DNA of 64,000 nucleotides from assembly GCA_919902515.1 (NCBI GenBank), contig CAKKRD010000010.1, positions 23,523 through 87,522 of the forward strand, given 5' to 3'. The stretch is from Nitrosomonadaceae bacterium. GTDB taxonomy: Bacteria > Pseudomonadota > Gammaproteobacteria > Burkholderiales > Nitrosomonadaceae. Shown piece by piece: positions 48,634 to 57,267 of this stretch; position 1 is the first letter of the stretch; each line of letters begins with the position of its first letter. The notes under the pieces were generated by a model that was given only the letters and a program-made list of their open reading frames with translations, was not told where the DNA came from and ran no database searches. The position numbers were made by a program, and so were the translations under genes.

Positions 48634-49850
48634 ACCTGCGTCCCCATCCTGGACACTTCCAGGTGCTTCAATACCAGTTCCTGTCCCTTGTTGTAATGCT
48701 CTTTTGCCAGTTCAGGCTTGCCAATTTTCTCGTTCAACTGCGCCAGTGTGAAATGAGCCGGATGACCAGGTTCCAGCGACAGGCTCGCTTCCAGATAGTT
48801 CTGCGCTTTTCCCCACAACTTGCAATGGAAGCAAAGCTTGCCCAGAGCAAGCAGCAGCCCGGCATCGTTGGCGTGGGACTCGAGCCACGCTTCGGCACGC
48901 TTGATCTGCCCGATCGCATCTTCCCCCAGGCATTCCGCATAAAGTCCGATAAGCTCCGGATCCCATTGCTGATCCAGGCTTTGTTCGATGATCTGGTGAG
49001 CGGTCACACACTCATCCAGCGCCATGTGCTCATGGGCGGAGGCGGCAGCCAGTCTGCTGTCCTTTCTCTCTGCCGCAGGGATAGCCTGCCAGTAGTTCTT
49101 TAACAACTGCGGGTTTATTGCTTTGCTTTTTAGATTTTCCAGATGGGCATTGCACCGTAATTGCTCGGCCAGAGTCCTGTCGAAAGCGTTGCGTTGTTCC
49201 AGTTGACCAACCAGATCCAGCACTGCGTCCCAATTTTTCAACTGTTGCTGGGCTTTCAATTCCAGCCGCAGCGCCGCAGTGTGCTGGCGCACTCCCCCGG
49301 AACGCAGGCTCTGCAATACTTGCAACGCTTCTTTGGGGCGGCGTTCATCCAGCAACAGCTCGGCTTGAGTGACGAGCCGTAACGCGATTTCTTCCGGTGC
49401 GTCATTCTCCGCCGCGGCAATAAACTCATCGCGCCGGGAATATTCCCTCAGTTCGTGCGCGGAACGAGCCGCGATAATTGCATTGATCGCATTAACCGCA
49501 GGAGATTCTTTCAGTTCCAGTGCGGCAACCGCAGATTTTTCGGCTTTGGCGTAACGCCCTTCAAAGAACGCCTTGAGCCCATCCAGCATCGCTGTACGCG
49601 CTTTCTCACGGCGGCGGTGCAGGCGCGATTCGCGTATCTCCATCGGCAACCGCAGGGTGATGCCGATCAGCCGCACCACAAAATAACCGATCAGGAATAC
49701 CGCCAACAGGATTGCCAGCAGCAGATTGAGTGAAAGTTCGATGCGATAAGGCTGCACTACCAACAACACGTAGCCGCTGTTGTATGTGGCTGCGAGCGCC
49801 ACCGCCACTGCCGCGATGCACAACGCCAGCAGCCAGAACACCAGTTTCAT
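48630..49850 (-). CDS. hemY: HemY N-terminal-domain TPR protein
   Basis: A 406-residue inner-membrane protein with two N-terminal helices (about 3-22 and 41-62), followed by TPR-type helical repeats (GLKAFFEGRYAKAEKSAVAAL, EASLSLEPGHPAHFTLAQL). It belongs to the HemY family always found behind hemX; its role in heme synthesis is not biochemically settled. Fourth gene of hemCDXY; its start overlaps hemX by 4 bases. Confidence 0.93.
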   Translation of the reverse strand: MKLVFWLLALCIAAVAVALAATYNSGYVLLVVQPYRIELSLNLLLAILLAVFLIGYFVVRLIGITLRLPMEIRESRLHRRREKARTAMLDGLKAFFEGRYAKAEKSAVAALELKESPAVNAINAIIAARSAHELREYSRRDEFIAAAENDAPEEIALRLVTQAELLLDERRPKEALQVLQSLRSGGVRQHTAALRLELKAQQQLKNWDAVLDLVGQLEQRNAFDRTLAEQLRCNAHLENLKSKAINPQLLKNYWQAIPAAERKDSRLAAASAHEHMALDECVTAHQIIEQSLDQQWDPELIGLYAECLGEDAIGQIKRAEAWLESHANDAGLLLALGKLCFHCKLWGKAQNYLEASLSLEPGHPAHFTLAQLNEKIGKPELAKEHYNKGQELVLKHLEVSRMGTQV

Positions 49851-50893
49851 CTGCTTTCCCGCTCGCGTGCCAGCCGGTAATTGCGCACCGCATCAAGACT
49901 GGCCGAGATATCAGGCAGTTCTATGCCGATCTCGCTGTCGTGCAATTGACGTAATGCCTCCAGCATGTTGGCAGCGGGCCTCGATTTATTGTCATAATAG
50001 CGGTTGATCCAGTCCAGGCAGGCTTTGACATCCGCCTTGAAGCTGGCCGCATCGCGCACCAGCAAGGCATGTCGCGCCGACAGAAGCCGCAGCTTGAGAT
50101 TCTCGCGCAGGAAGTACGCCTGTGACGGCGCTAACAGCGGCAAGTCGGGCTTATTCATATTCTGGATGCGCACCAGTTGCTTCATGTCCCCCCAGACCTC
50201 GCGCGCGAACTTGAGCCAGACGCTTTCCTCTGCCGGTATCGGTCCCGGAGCAGGAGGACTGGTTTGCGGCGGACGGATTTCCATCGCCAGCGGCAGCGTT
50301 TCTACTGCGGCGGCAAGATTGTCAAGGCGCAGGCTGATTCCCACCGTATCGACATAGCGCGCAGCTTTCAGCAGATCTATATCCTTCAACATGACTTTAC
50401 GCAGTGGCGACAACTGCGGGCGATCGATACGTTGCAAACGGGCATCGGCTTCCTGCATCGCAATCAACGCAGCTTTCACATTGCCCGCCAGTTGCAATTG
50501 CTGACTGGCAATGAGCAGCAACTGCTCCACTTCCTCCAGCGTCACTTCATCACGATTGCGTGCCACCTCCTGATAGAGCGCTTCCAGCGCCACTTGCTGA
50601 CTCTGTGATTCAGCCAGTTTAGCTTCGAGCAGGCTGAGTTTGGTTTCTGTCTGGCGGCCCGCCTCGCGCGCTTCTGCCGCAAGATTACGTGATTCCTTGC
50701 CGGAAGCGCCTGCTTCAGCCAGGCGCTTCGCCAATTCCTGCTGCAAGCCTGTGATCTGGTTGCGGGTGTCATACCACTGCCACGCCACCACAATGGCAAC
50801 GATAACGACCATGGCAACCACCATCAGCGGATTGATGCGGCTGCGCAGGTCTGGCGGTTTATCGGTAGCGCCGGATTGAGTTTCTGCGTTCAT
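49847..50893 (-). CDS. hemX: HemX membrane protein (uroporphyrinogen-III C-methyltransferase-like family)
   Basis: A 348-residue protein. It has one membrane helix near residues 23-41, then a long coiled coil (~45-110, QQELAKRLAEAG) and an alpha-helical HemX domain. Despite the family name there is no SAM methyltransferase domain. Start ATG 50893 overlaps the hemD stop as ATGA. It may scaffold heme-pathway enzymes at the membrane. Confidence 0.93.
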   Translation of the reverse strand: MNAETQSGATDKPPDLRSRINPLMVVAMVVIVAIVVAWQWYDTRNQITGLQQELAKRLAEAGASGKESRNLAAEAREAGRQTETKLSLLEAKLAESQSQQVALEALYQEVARNRDEVTLEEVEQLLLIASQQLQLAGNVKAALIAMQEADARLQRIDRPQLSPLRKVMLKDIDLLKAARYVDTVGISLRLDNLAAAVETLPLAMEIRPPQTSPPAPGPIPAEESVWLKFAREVWGDMKQLVRIQNMNKPDLPLLAPSQAYFLRENLKLRLLSARHALLVRDAASFKADVKACLDWINRYYDNKSRPAANMLEALRQLHDSEIGIELPDISASLDAVRNYRLARERESR

Positions 50894-51693
50894 GCTTTCT
50901 GTGGAGAACAAATCCCGGTTCCCGCTCCTGGGTTGAAATAATCTGACAAACCCTGCAGCAAACCTTCATCGCCAGCAGCAGTGGAAATCACCTCAGCGCA
51001 TCCGAGTTTTTTTGCAATCTGCGCGATGCGCTCATGCGACACGAATAACGGGGTTTTTCTGAGCCAGGATTGGCCAGAATCGCCAACCATGTCAAACAAA
51101 TTACGCAGCCCTTCGCTGCTGGTCACGACAATGGCATGTAGCGCGTTACTTGCCCAGGCTTGCAGCAGCGGTGCGATATCAGTGTCGGGCCTGACGCGGC
51201 TGTAACATTCCGCATATTTGACTGTAGCGCCGCGTTTCACCAGCGTATCCCCCAGCAACTCGCGGCCACCATCGCCACGAAAGATCACTACACGTTTGCC
51301 CTGAATCTGCTGTAATTCCGCCATATCGAGTAGTGCTTCGCTGTCAAACCGTGTGGTGGGTGCAATCACTTCGCTGACGCCAAACTGTTTCAGCTCCCTG
51401 GCGCTGCCCTGGCCGACGACAGCAATTCTCAGCCCCGGTGGCAACGCCCGTTTTGTGAGTATCAGATTCATCGCCTTGTTGACCGCATTGGGGCTGATGA
51501 AAATCGCCAGATCGAACTCATCCAGACGTGCGATCAAGTCGAGTAACGGACGTGGATCCTTTACATCGCGGATTTCCAGTACCGGAAACAACACCGGATT
51601 ACCGCCTGCTGCGCGAATCGCGGCGACAAGATTGTCTGCCTGATGCGCTGGCCGCGTGACCAAGATATTGGTCCCGGTCAGCGGCTTAGTCAC
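50890..51693 (-). CDS. hemD: Uroporphyrinogen-III synthase
   Basis: A 267-residue two-lobed enzyme that inverts ring D and closes the tetrapyrrole. It has [13 protein letters not shown] at the start, then [12 protein letters not shown] and a conserved tyrosine-bearing [24 protein letters not shown] completes the family pattern. It overlaps hemC and hemX by 4 bases each. Confidence 0.94.
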   Translation of the reverse strand: MTKPLTGTNILVTRPAHQADNLVAAIRAAGGNPVLFPVLEIRDVKDPRPLLDLIARLDEFDLAIFISPNAVNKAMNLILTKRALPPGLRIAVVGQGSARELKQFGVSEVIAPTTRFDSEALLDMAELQQIQGKRVVIFRGDGGRELLGDTLVKRGATVKYAECYSRVRPDTDIAPLLQAWASNALHAIVVTSSEGLRNLFDMVGDSGQSWLRKTPLFVSHERIAQIAKKLGCAEVISTAAGDEGLLQGLSDYFNPGAGTGICSPQKA

Positions 51694-52655
51694 GGATAAC
51701 TCACGGCTTCAATCGTGCTTGATTCCAGTGCTGCCAGAATTTCTTCCGCCCCCTGTGACTTCAAATCCAGTGCCAATTGTGCGCCCATGATCGCACCCGA
51801 TTCCGGCTTGCCGCTCAATTCAGCGCTGATCATACACGTTCCATCAGGGCTGGCGACAAACCCGCGCAACCGCAGCACGCCGTCGGCAATTTCCGCAAAA
51901 CCGCCCAAAGGCACCTGACAACTGCCGCCCAGCGCACGGCTCATGGCACGTTCGGCCTCCACACACTGGGCGGTTTCCAGGTGATGCAACGGCTGCATGA
52001 GTTTTATCAGATCGGGCCGATCGGCACGGCATTCGATTCCAAGCGCTCCCTGTCCCACTGCCGGCAGACTCAACTCGGCGCTCAACAGTGCGGCAATGCG
52101 CCCGGCCAGTCCCAACCGCTTCAATCCCGCCGCTGCCAGAATGATCGCTGCATATTGATCTTCATCCAATTTGCGCAGCCGAGTCTGCACGTTGCCGCGC
52201 AGCGGCTGCACTTGCAAATGCGGAAAGCGCGCACGCAACTGGCTTTCGCGCCGCAGGCTGGAAGTACCCACCACGCTGCCGGCGGGGAGCGCGTCGAGAC
52301 TGGTATAGCGATTGGAAACAAAAGCATCACGCGGGTCTTCACGTTCGCCGATGGCGGCCAGCGCAAATCCAGGCGGCATATGCATCGGCACGTCCTTCAT
52401 CGAATGCACCGCGATATCCGCGCGGCCCTCTTCCAGTACCTGCTCCAACTCCTTGATGAACAATCCCTTGCCACCGATTTTGGAGAGCGAGGTGTCGAGT
52501 ATCTGGTCACCGCGCGTCGTCATGCCGAGTATGCTGATTTCGGTTTGCGGGTATAATTCCGTCAACCACTGCCGGATGAAATTTGCCTGCCACAAGGCCA
52601 AGGCGCTTTCCCGTGTAGCAATAACGATTTTTGTGGGCATGGATGAATTGGGCAT
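51690..52655 (-). CDS. hemC: Porphobilinogen deaminase (hydroxymethylbilane synthase)
   Basis: A 321-residue enzyme polymerising four porphobilinogens. The dipyrromethane cofactor is held by C246 in [12 protein letters not shown]. The substrate arginines in [13 protein letters not shown] and the catalytic aspartate in HSMKDVP are present. It starts at ATG 52655, or ATG 52640 five codons in. First gene of hemCDXY, divergent from ppc. Confidence 0.97.
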   Translation of the reverse strand: MPNSSMPTKIVIATRESALALWQANFIRQWLTELYPQTEISILGMTTRGDQILDTSLSKIGGKGLFIKELEQVLEEGRADIAVHSMKDVPMHMPPGFALAAIGEREDPRDAFVSNRYTSLDALPAGSVVGTSSLRRESQLRARFPHLQVQPLRGNVQTRLRKLDEDQYAAIILAAAGLKRLGLAGRIAALLSAELSLPAVGQGALGIECRADRPDLIKLMQPLHHLETAQCVEAERAMSRALGGSCQVPLGGFAEIADGVLRLRGFVASPDGTCMISAELSGKPESGAIMGAQLALDLKSQGAEEILAALESSTIEAVSYP

Positions 52656-52778
52656 TTATATCACAATGAGAAAATTACGCGATCCGCGCTTGCCGCTTAT
52701 TTTAGCACGGTCGGCGCCGGCCTGGCTCGAAGCGCAGCGGGGATCCGTCCCTCTCCGTACCATGCAAGAAATAGCACG

Positions 52779-55571
52779 ATGAGTTCCCTTACGCCCGGGA
52801 ACAACAGTTCCGACAAAAATTATATCGATGACAAGGATTTGCCGCTGCGTGAGGACATCCGCCTGCTGGGACGCATGTTGGGCGATACCTTGCGCGAACA
52901 GGAAGGCGAGTCCACTTACGCTCTGATCGAAAACATTCGCCAGACCGCGATTCGCTTTCGCCGCGAGCAGGATCCCAAGGCGCGGCAAGAGCTGGATACG
53001 ATACTCAACCAACTGAGCAACAAGGCTACTGTCGCAGTGGTGCGCGCATTCAGTTATTTTTCGCAACTTTCCAACATTGCCGAGGATATTCACCACAACC
53101 GCCGCCGCCGCGCTCATCTCTGCGCCGGATCGCCACCCCAGGCTGGCAGCGTGGCGCTGGCACTGGACCGGGTTCTGTCCAGCGGAGCAGACGGAGCCGC
53201 GTTGGCCAAGTTTTTCGCCAAGGCAGTAGTGTCACCGGTATTGACCGCCCATCCCACCGAAGTGCAGCGCAGAAGTATCCTCGATTGGCAGTTGACCATC
53301 GCACACTTGATGAATGCACGCGATCGCATGCAGCTCACGCCCGATGAATTGCACGATAACGAGGAGGGGCTGCGCCGTGCCATTCAAATTCTGTGGAAAA
53401 CCCGCATGCTGCGCTCGGCACGCCTGTCGGTACATGATGAAATCAAAAATGGCCTGGCTTATTACCGCTACACCTTTCTCACTGAAGTCCCACGTCTCTA
53501 TGCGGAAATCGAGGACTTGCTCGAATCCCGCCTGGGTGAAAATGCCCCGCGTATTCCACCGTTTCTGCGGATCGGCAGTTGGATAGGCAGCGACCGCGAC
53601 GGCAATCCCTTCGTCACCGATGAGGTGATGCAGCATGCGGCTGAGCGTCAATCGGCGCTGGCGCTGGATTTCTACATGGGCGAAGTGCACCTGATTGGCC
53701 GCAGACTGAGCCTGACCGACCGTCTGGTGGAAGTGAGCGACGAACTGACGCAGCTGGCCGAAGCCTCACCCGACCGTGCCGAAAGCCGCGCTGACGAACC
53801 TTACCGGCGTGCTTTGATCGGTGTTTATGCGCGCCTTGCCGCTACCGGCCAACAACTTGGTCATACCATCACACAACGGCGTCCAGTCGAGCCGGTTGAG
53901 CCTTATGCAGACAGCACGGAGTTTGTGCATGATCTGGACATTGTGATTCGCTCGCTCAAGCAGAACAAATCAGAATTGCTGGCACGCGGAGCGTTGCGCC
54001 ACTTGCAGCGCGCAGCGGAAGTATTCGGCTTTCATCTGGCGCCACTGGACATGCGCCAGCACAGCAACGTACATGAGCACGTGGTGGCAGAATTGTTCGA
54101 GCACGGCGCGCAATGCCAGGATTATTCGGCACTGACCGAGGCGCAACGCACACACTGTCTGCTCACCGAAATCAGCAGCCCACGTCCATTGCTCTCACCC
54201 TATCTGGATTATTCTGATCTCACCCAGAGCGAACTGCGCATCCTGCAAACGGCAGCAGAGATACACCGGCGTTTCGGCCGCGCTGCGCTGCCCAATTACA
54301 TCATCTCCAAAACCGATGGTGTCTCCGATGTGCTGGAAGTCGCGCTGCTGTTGAAGGAAGTCGGACTACTGCAACCCGGGGAAACTCCTCGCCTGCATCT
54401 CAATATCATCCCGTTGTTCGAGACCATCACCGACCTGCGCGGCTGCGGCGCCATCATGGACGAACTGTTCTCACTGCCTTACTACCGCAAGCTGCTGGAT
54501 TCGCGTGGCGACGTGCAGGAAGTGATGCTGGGTTATTCCGACAGCAACAAGGACGGTGGTTTCCTCGCCGCCAACTGGGAACTGTACAAAGCCGAAACCG
54601 AGCTGACCAAAGTATTCGCCAAGCACAAGATCGAATTACGCCTGTTTCACGGGCGCGGCGGCACGGTCGGACGCGGCGGCGGGCCGAGCTATCAGGCGAT
54701 ACTGGCGCAGCCACCGGGCAGCGTCAACGGACAGATACGCATCACCGAACAGGGTGAAGTCATCGGCAGCAAATACTCCGATCCCGAGATCGGCCGGCGT
54801 AATCTCGAAACACTGGTTGCTGCCACTGTCGAAGCCACCTTGTTGAGCCACGATATCCTGGGCGAACGCGCCGCCGGTTACTATCAGGTCATGGAAGTGC
54901 TGGCAGGCGACGCGCTCGCCGCTTACCGCAGTCTGGTCTACGAGACTCCTGGTTTTGAACGCTACTTTCAGGAATCCACCCCGATCAGAGAAATCGCCGG
55001 GCTGCATATCGGCAGCCGCCCGCCGTCACGCAAGCAATCCGATCTGATCGAAGACCTGCGCGCGATCCCGTGGGTATTCAGTTGGAGCGTCAGCCGCGCC
55101 ATGATTCCCGGCTGGTACGGCTTCGGCTCGGCAGTGGAAGCATTCGTCCAGCGCGAGGGCGAACAAGGGCTGAAACAGTTGCAGGAGATGCACCGTATCT
55201 GGCCGTTCATGCAAACGCTGCTGTCCAATATGGATATGGTGCTGTCAAAAACCGACATGGGCATCGCCTCCCGCTACGCCGAACTGGTGACGGACGTGAA
55301 ACTACGCGAAGAAATCTTCGGTCGCATTGAGGCGGAATGGGAACGCAGCATAAAATGGCTGTTTGCCGTGACGGGCCACACCGAACTGCTGCAGGACAAT
55401 CCCACCCTTGCGCGCAGCATCCGTAACCGTATTCCCTACATTGATCCGCTCAACCATCTGCAAGTGGAACTGCTGCGCCGCTATCGCGCCGGCGATACCG
55501 GCGAAATGGTGCAGCGCGCAATTCATCTCAGCATCAACGGTGTCGCCGCCGGACTGAGAAACAGCGGATGA
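52779..55571 (+). CDS. ppc: Phosphoenolpyruvate carboxylase
   Basis: A 930-residue enzyme adding bicarbonate to PEP to form oxaloacetate. The catalytic histidine is in VLTAHPTEVQRRS (~155), the second signature is VMLGYSDSNKDGGFLAANW, and FHGRGGTVGRGGG lies near 630. The C-terminus ends RNSG, where RNTG is canonical. It is an anaplerotic user of bicarbonate, which fits an organism with strong Ci uptake. Two tandem terminators follow. Confidence 0.97.
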   Translation: MSSLTPGNNSSDKNYIDDKDLPLREDIRLLGRMLGDTLREQEGESTYALIENIRQTAIRFRREQDPKARQELDTILNQLSNKATVAVVRAFSYFSQLSNIAEDIHHNRRRRAHLCAGSPPQAGSVALALDRVLSSGADGAALAKFFAKAVVSPVLTAHPTEVQRRSILDWQLTIAHLMNARDRMQLTPDELHDNEEGLRRAIQILWKTRMLRSARLSVHDEIKNGLAYYRYTFLTEVPRLYAEIEDLLESRLGENAPRIPPFLRIGSWIGSDRDGNPFVTDEVMQHAAERQSALALDFYMGEVHLIGRRLSLTDRLVEVSDELTQLAEASPDRAESRADEPYRRALIGVYARLAATGQQLGHTITQRRPVEPVEPYADSTEFVHDLDIVIRSLKQNKSELLARGALRHLQRAAEVFGFHLAPLDMRQHSNVHEHVVAELFEHGAQCQDYSALTEAQRTHCLLTEISSPRPLLSPYLDYSDLTQSELRILQTAAEIHRRFGRAALPNYIISKTDGVSDVLEVALLLKEVGLLQPGETPRLHLNIIPLFETITDLRGCGAIMDELFSLPYYRKLLDSRGDVQEVMLGYSDSNKDGGFLAANWELYKAETELTKVFAKHKIELRLFHGRGGTVGRGGGPSYQAILAQPPGSVNGQIRITEQGEVIGSKYSDPEIGRRNLETLVAATVEATLLSHDILGERAAGYYQVMEVLAGDALAAYRSLVYETPGFERYFQESTPIREIAGLHIGSRPPSRKQSDLIEDLRAIPWVFSWSVSRAMIPGWYGFGSAVEAFVQREGEQGLKQLQEMHRIWPFMQTLLSNMDMVLSKTDMGIASRYAELVTDVKLREEIFGRIEAEWERSIKWLFAVTGHTELLQDNPTLARSIRNRIPYIDPLNHLQVELLRRYRAGDTGEMVQRAIHLSINGVAAGLRNSG

Positions 55572-55592
55572 GTTCTGTTAAAACGGATAATA

Positions 55593-55613
55593 CCCGCCAT
55601 GTGCGGGGTTTTT
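55593..55613 (+). terminator. First intrinsic terminator after ppc
   Basis: CCCGC (55593-55597) pairs with GCGGG (55603-55607) around CATGT, followed by G and five T. It lies 22 bases past the ppc stop. Confidence 0.8.
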
Positions 55614-55623
55614 CATTTCTGAT

Positions 55624-55647
55624 ACCCACCCTCGAGGTGGGTTTTTC
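55624..55647 (+). terminator. Second intrinsic terminator after ppc
   Basis: CCCACC (55625-55630) pairs with GGTGGG (55636-55641) around CTCGA, followed by five T. With the first hairpin it makes a tandem terminator that insulates ppc from the island downstream. Confidence 0.85.
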
Positions 55648-55697
55648 TTTGGTGTGATGGCTTGGTATTGAGTAAACACGGTTACAAACTGGTTGCA

Positions 55698-55719
55698 GTC
55701 TACAAAAAAGGAGCTACAA
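55698..55719 (+). repeat. GTCTAC...GAGCTACAA motif outside the left repeat
   Basis: GTCTAC then 9 bases then GCTACAA, lying just outside the direct repeat on the ppc side. It resembles the arm-like repeats at 55911 and 63011 and suggests the flank may itself come from an older island end. Confidence 0.35.
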
Positions 55720-55727
55720 GCATCAGC

Positions 55728-55794
55728 CTGTAACCCCTTGTTTTATTGGTGGGCCGTGTCGGATTCGAACCGACGACCTACGGATTAAAAGTCC
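55728..55794 (-). repeat. Left attachment site with tRNA-Lys 3' remnant
   Basis: Contains bases 55747-55794, the T arm, acceptor 3' strand and CCA of a tRNA-Lys read on the minus strand, broken in the anticodon loop. The remnant reads TTT at the anticodon where the intact gene at 63075 reads CTT. The sequence then runs into the island. This is attL or attR of the element depending on naming. Confidence 0.88.
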
Positions 55795-55910
55795 CATTTT
55801 TATAGCTTTAAGGACTTTTAAGGATTTTTAAGAGTACACACACTATATTGTTTTTAATGAATATTTATTTTAGAAGCCGTTAATCCGATTGACGCTGTTT
55901 TAAATATCCG

Positions 55911-55945
55911 GTCTACTATGCGGCTACTAACTTCATTTAGTAGCC
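55911..55945 (+). promoter_or_regulatory. Arm-type repeat and hairpin directly before the integrase start
   Basis: GTCTACTATGCGGCTACTAA (55911-55930) recurs at the other island end (63011-63030) with 18 of 20 bases equal. In addition GGCTACTAA (55922-55930) and TTAGTAGCC (55937-55945) form a perfect 9 bp stem ending 3 bases before the int ATG. No Shine-Dalgarno is visible, so this may be an integrase binding site that also represses int. Confidence 0.55.
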
Positions 55946-55948
55946 CAT

Positions 55949-57172
55949 ATGCCCAAGCTCACCAAATCCATCGTCGATGCAATTCCCTACCCTGCAGCCG
56001 GGCAGAAATTTTACCGCGATTCAGAAATCAAAGGTTTTGCTCTTCGCGTAGGCACTGGTAGCAAAGTCTATATTGCTGAGAGCAAGGTCAGCAATAAAAC
56101 GGTGCGCGTCACCATCGGACGTCACGGTATTTTTACCGCTGAACAAGCCCGACACGAAGCTAAAAACATTCTGGGTATGATCGCTCGTGGCATCAACCCC
56201 AATGATGCGGACAAAGCCAAGCGGGCTCGTAGCGTAACCCTCACCGAAGTTTTCCAGGCCTACCTCAAAGCACGTAGCAGTCTCAAACCCCGCACTGTTT
56301 ATGACTACAATCGTTTAACGGGAGTCTATCTTACCGATTGGCAGAACAGGCCGTTGGCCGATATCAGCAAAGACATGATTGAGCGCAAACATCGGGAGAT
56401 CGGTGCACGCAGTCCTGCTCAGGCGAATTACACCATGCGCTTTTTGCGAGCAATTTTCAACTTCGCCATCGGGCAGTACGAAGATTCATCAGGGAATCCC
56501 ATCATCACTGACAACCCAATCAAGCGGCTCTCGCAGACGCGTTCCTGGTATCGTGTAGATCGTCGCCATACCGTTATCAAAACTCATGATCTGCCTGCAT
56601 GGTTCAAGGCCGTTAACAACCTTACAAACGATTCTGTGGGGCGTAATAGAGAATCAATCAAGGATTATTTGCTGCTGCTGATTTTTACAGGATTACGGCG
56701 CGAAGAAGGTTTCAGTCTGCCATGGAAACAAGTCGATCTCAAAGCCAAAACTCTGACTATTCCCGATCCGAAAAATCGCCAACCACATGTCTTGCCTTTG
56801 AGTAATTTCCTCTACACCATGCTCACCCGTCGATATAAGCAAATAGGTAAGGACAGCCCGTTCGTGTTTCCGGGCGATGGAGTGAAAGGCTATCTCAACG
56901 AAACCGGCAAACAGATGAAACATGTTACAGAGGAGTCTGGTGTATCGTTTACGCTGCACGATCTCCGGCGCACGTTTATCACGGTTGCCGAGAGTCTCGA
57001 TATTTCGGCTTATGCCGTCAAACGCCTGGCGAATCACAAGATGACAAACGACGTCACCGCGGGCTATATCATCGGCGATGTCGAGCGTTTACGAATTCCT
57101 ATGCAAAGAATTACCGACTATTTCCTCAAGTGCGCTGGTATCAACCCGGTTACTATTGCTCCGGCCCGATGA
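55949..57172 (+). CDS. int: Tyrosine-type site-specific integrase
   Basis: A 407-residue integrase of the P4/CP4-57 group. It has an N-terminal DUF4102 arm-binding domain (residues ~1-90), a core-binding domain (~95-195) and a catalytic domain. The catalytic domain has R in FTGLRREEGFSLPWKQVD, H-x-x-R in LHDLRRTFITVAESL, and LANHKMTNDVTAGYI, with the nucleophile tyrosine at the Y of that last segment. It points into the island from the tRNA-remnant end and is expected to recombine the 61 bp repeats. Confidence 0.95.
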   Translation: MPKLTKSIVDAIPYPAAGQKFYRDSEIKGFALRVGTGSKVYIAESKVSNKTVRVTIGRHGIFTAEQARHEAKNILGMIARGINPNDADKAKRARSVTLTEVFQAYLKARSSLKPRTVYDYNRLTGVYLTDWQNRPLADISKDMIERKHREIGARSPAQANYTMRFLRAIFNFAIGQYEDSSGNPIITDNPIKRLSQTRSWYRVDRRHTVIKTHDLPAWFKAVNNLTNDSVGRNRESIKDYLLLLIFTGLRREEGFSLPWKQVDLKAKTLTIPDPKNRQPHVLPLSNFLYTMLTRRYKQIGKDSPFVFPGDGVKGYLNETGKQMKHVTEESGVSFTLHDLRRTFITVAESLDISAYAVKRLANHKMTNDVTAGYIIGDVERLRIPMQRITDYFLKCAGINPVTIAPAR

Positions 57173-57267
57173 AGTCTTAAGCCGCATACTTGACGCGTTT
57201 GTCTTGGAGTTCTGTCAATAACTGTACGGAAATGTTGAATATTGACCCAAGCGCGCATCGATTCACA

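Noticed and set aside
49847..50893. True uroporphyrinogen methyltransferase (cobA/cysG) activity for HemX
   Set aside because: The protein is a membrane helix plus coiled coil and helical domain, with no SAM-binding motif. The family name is historical.
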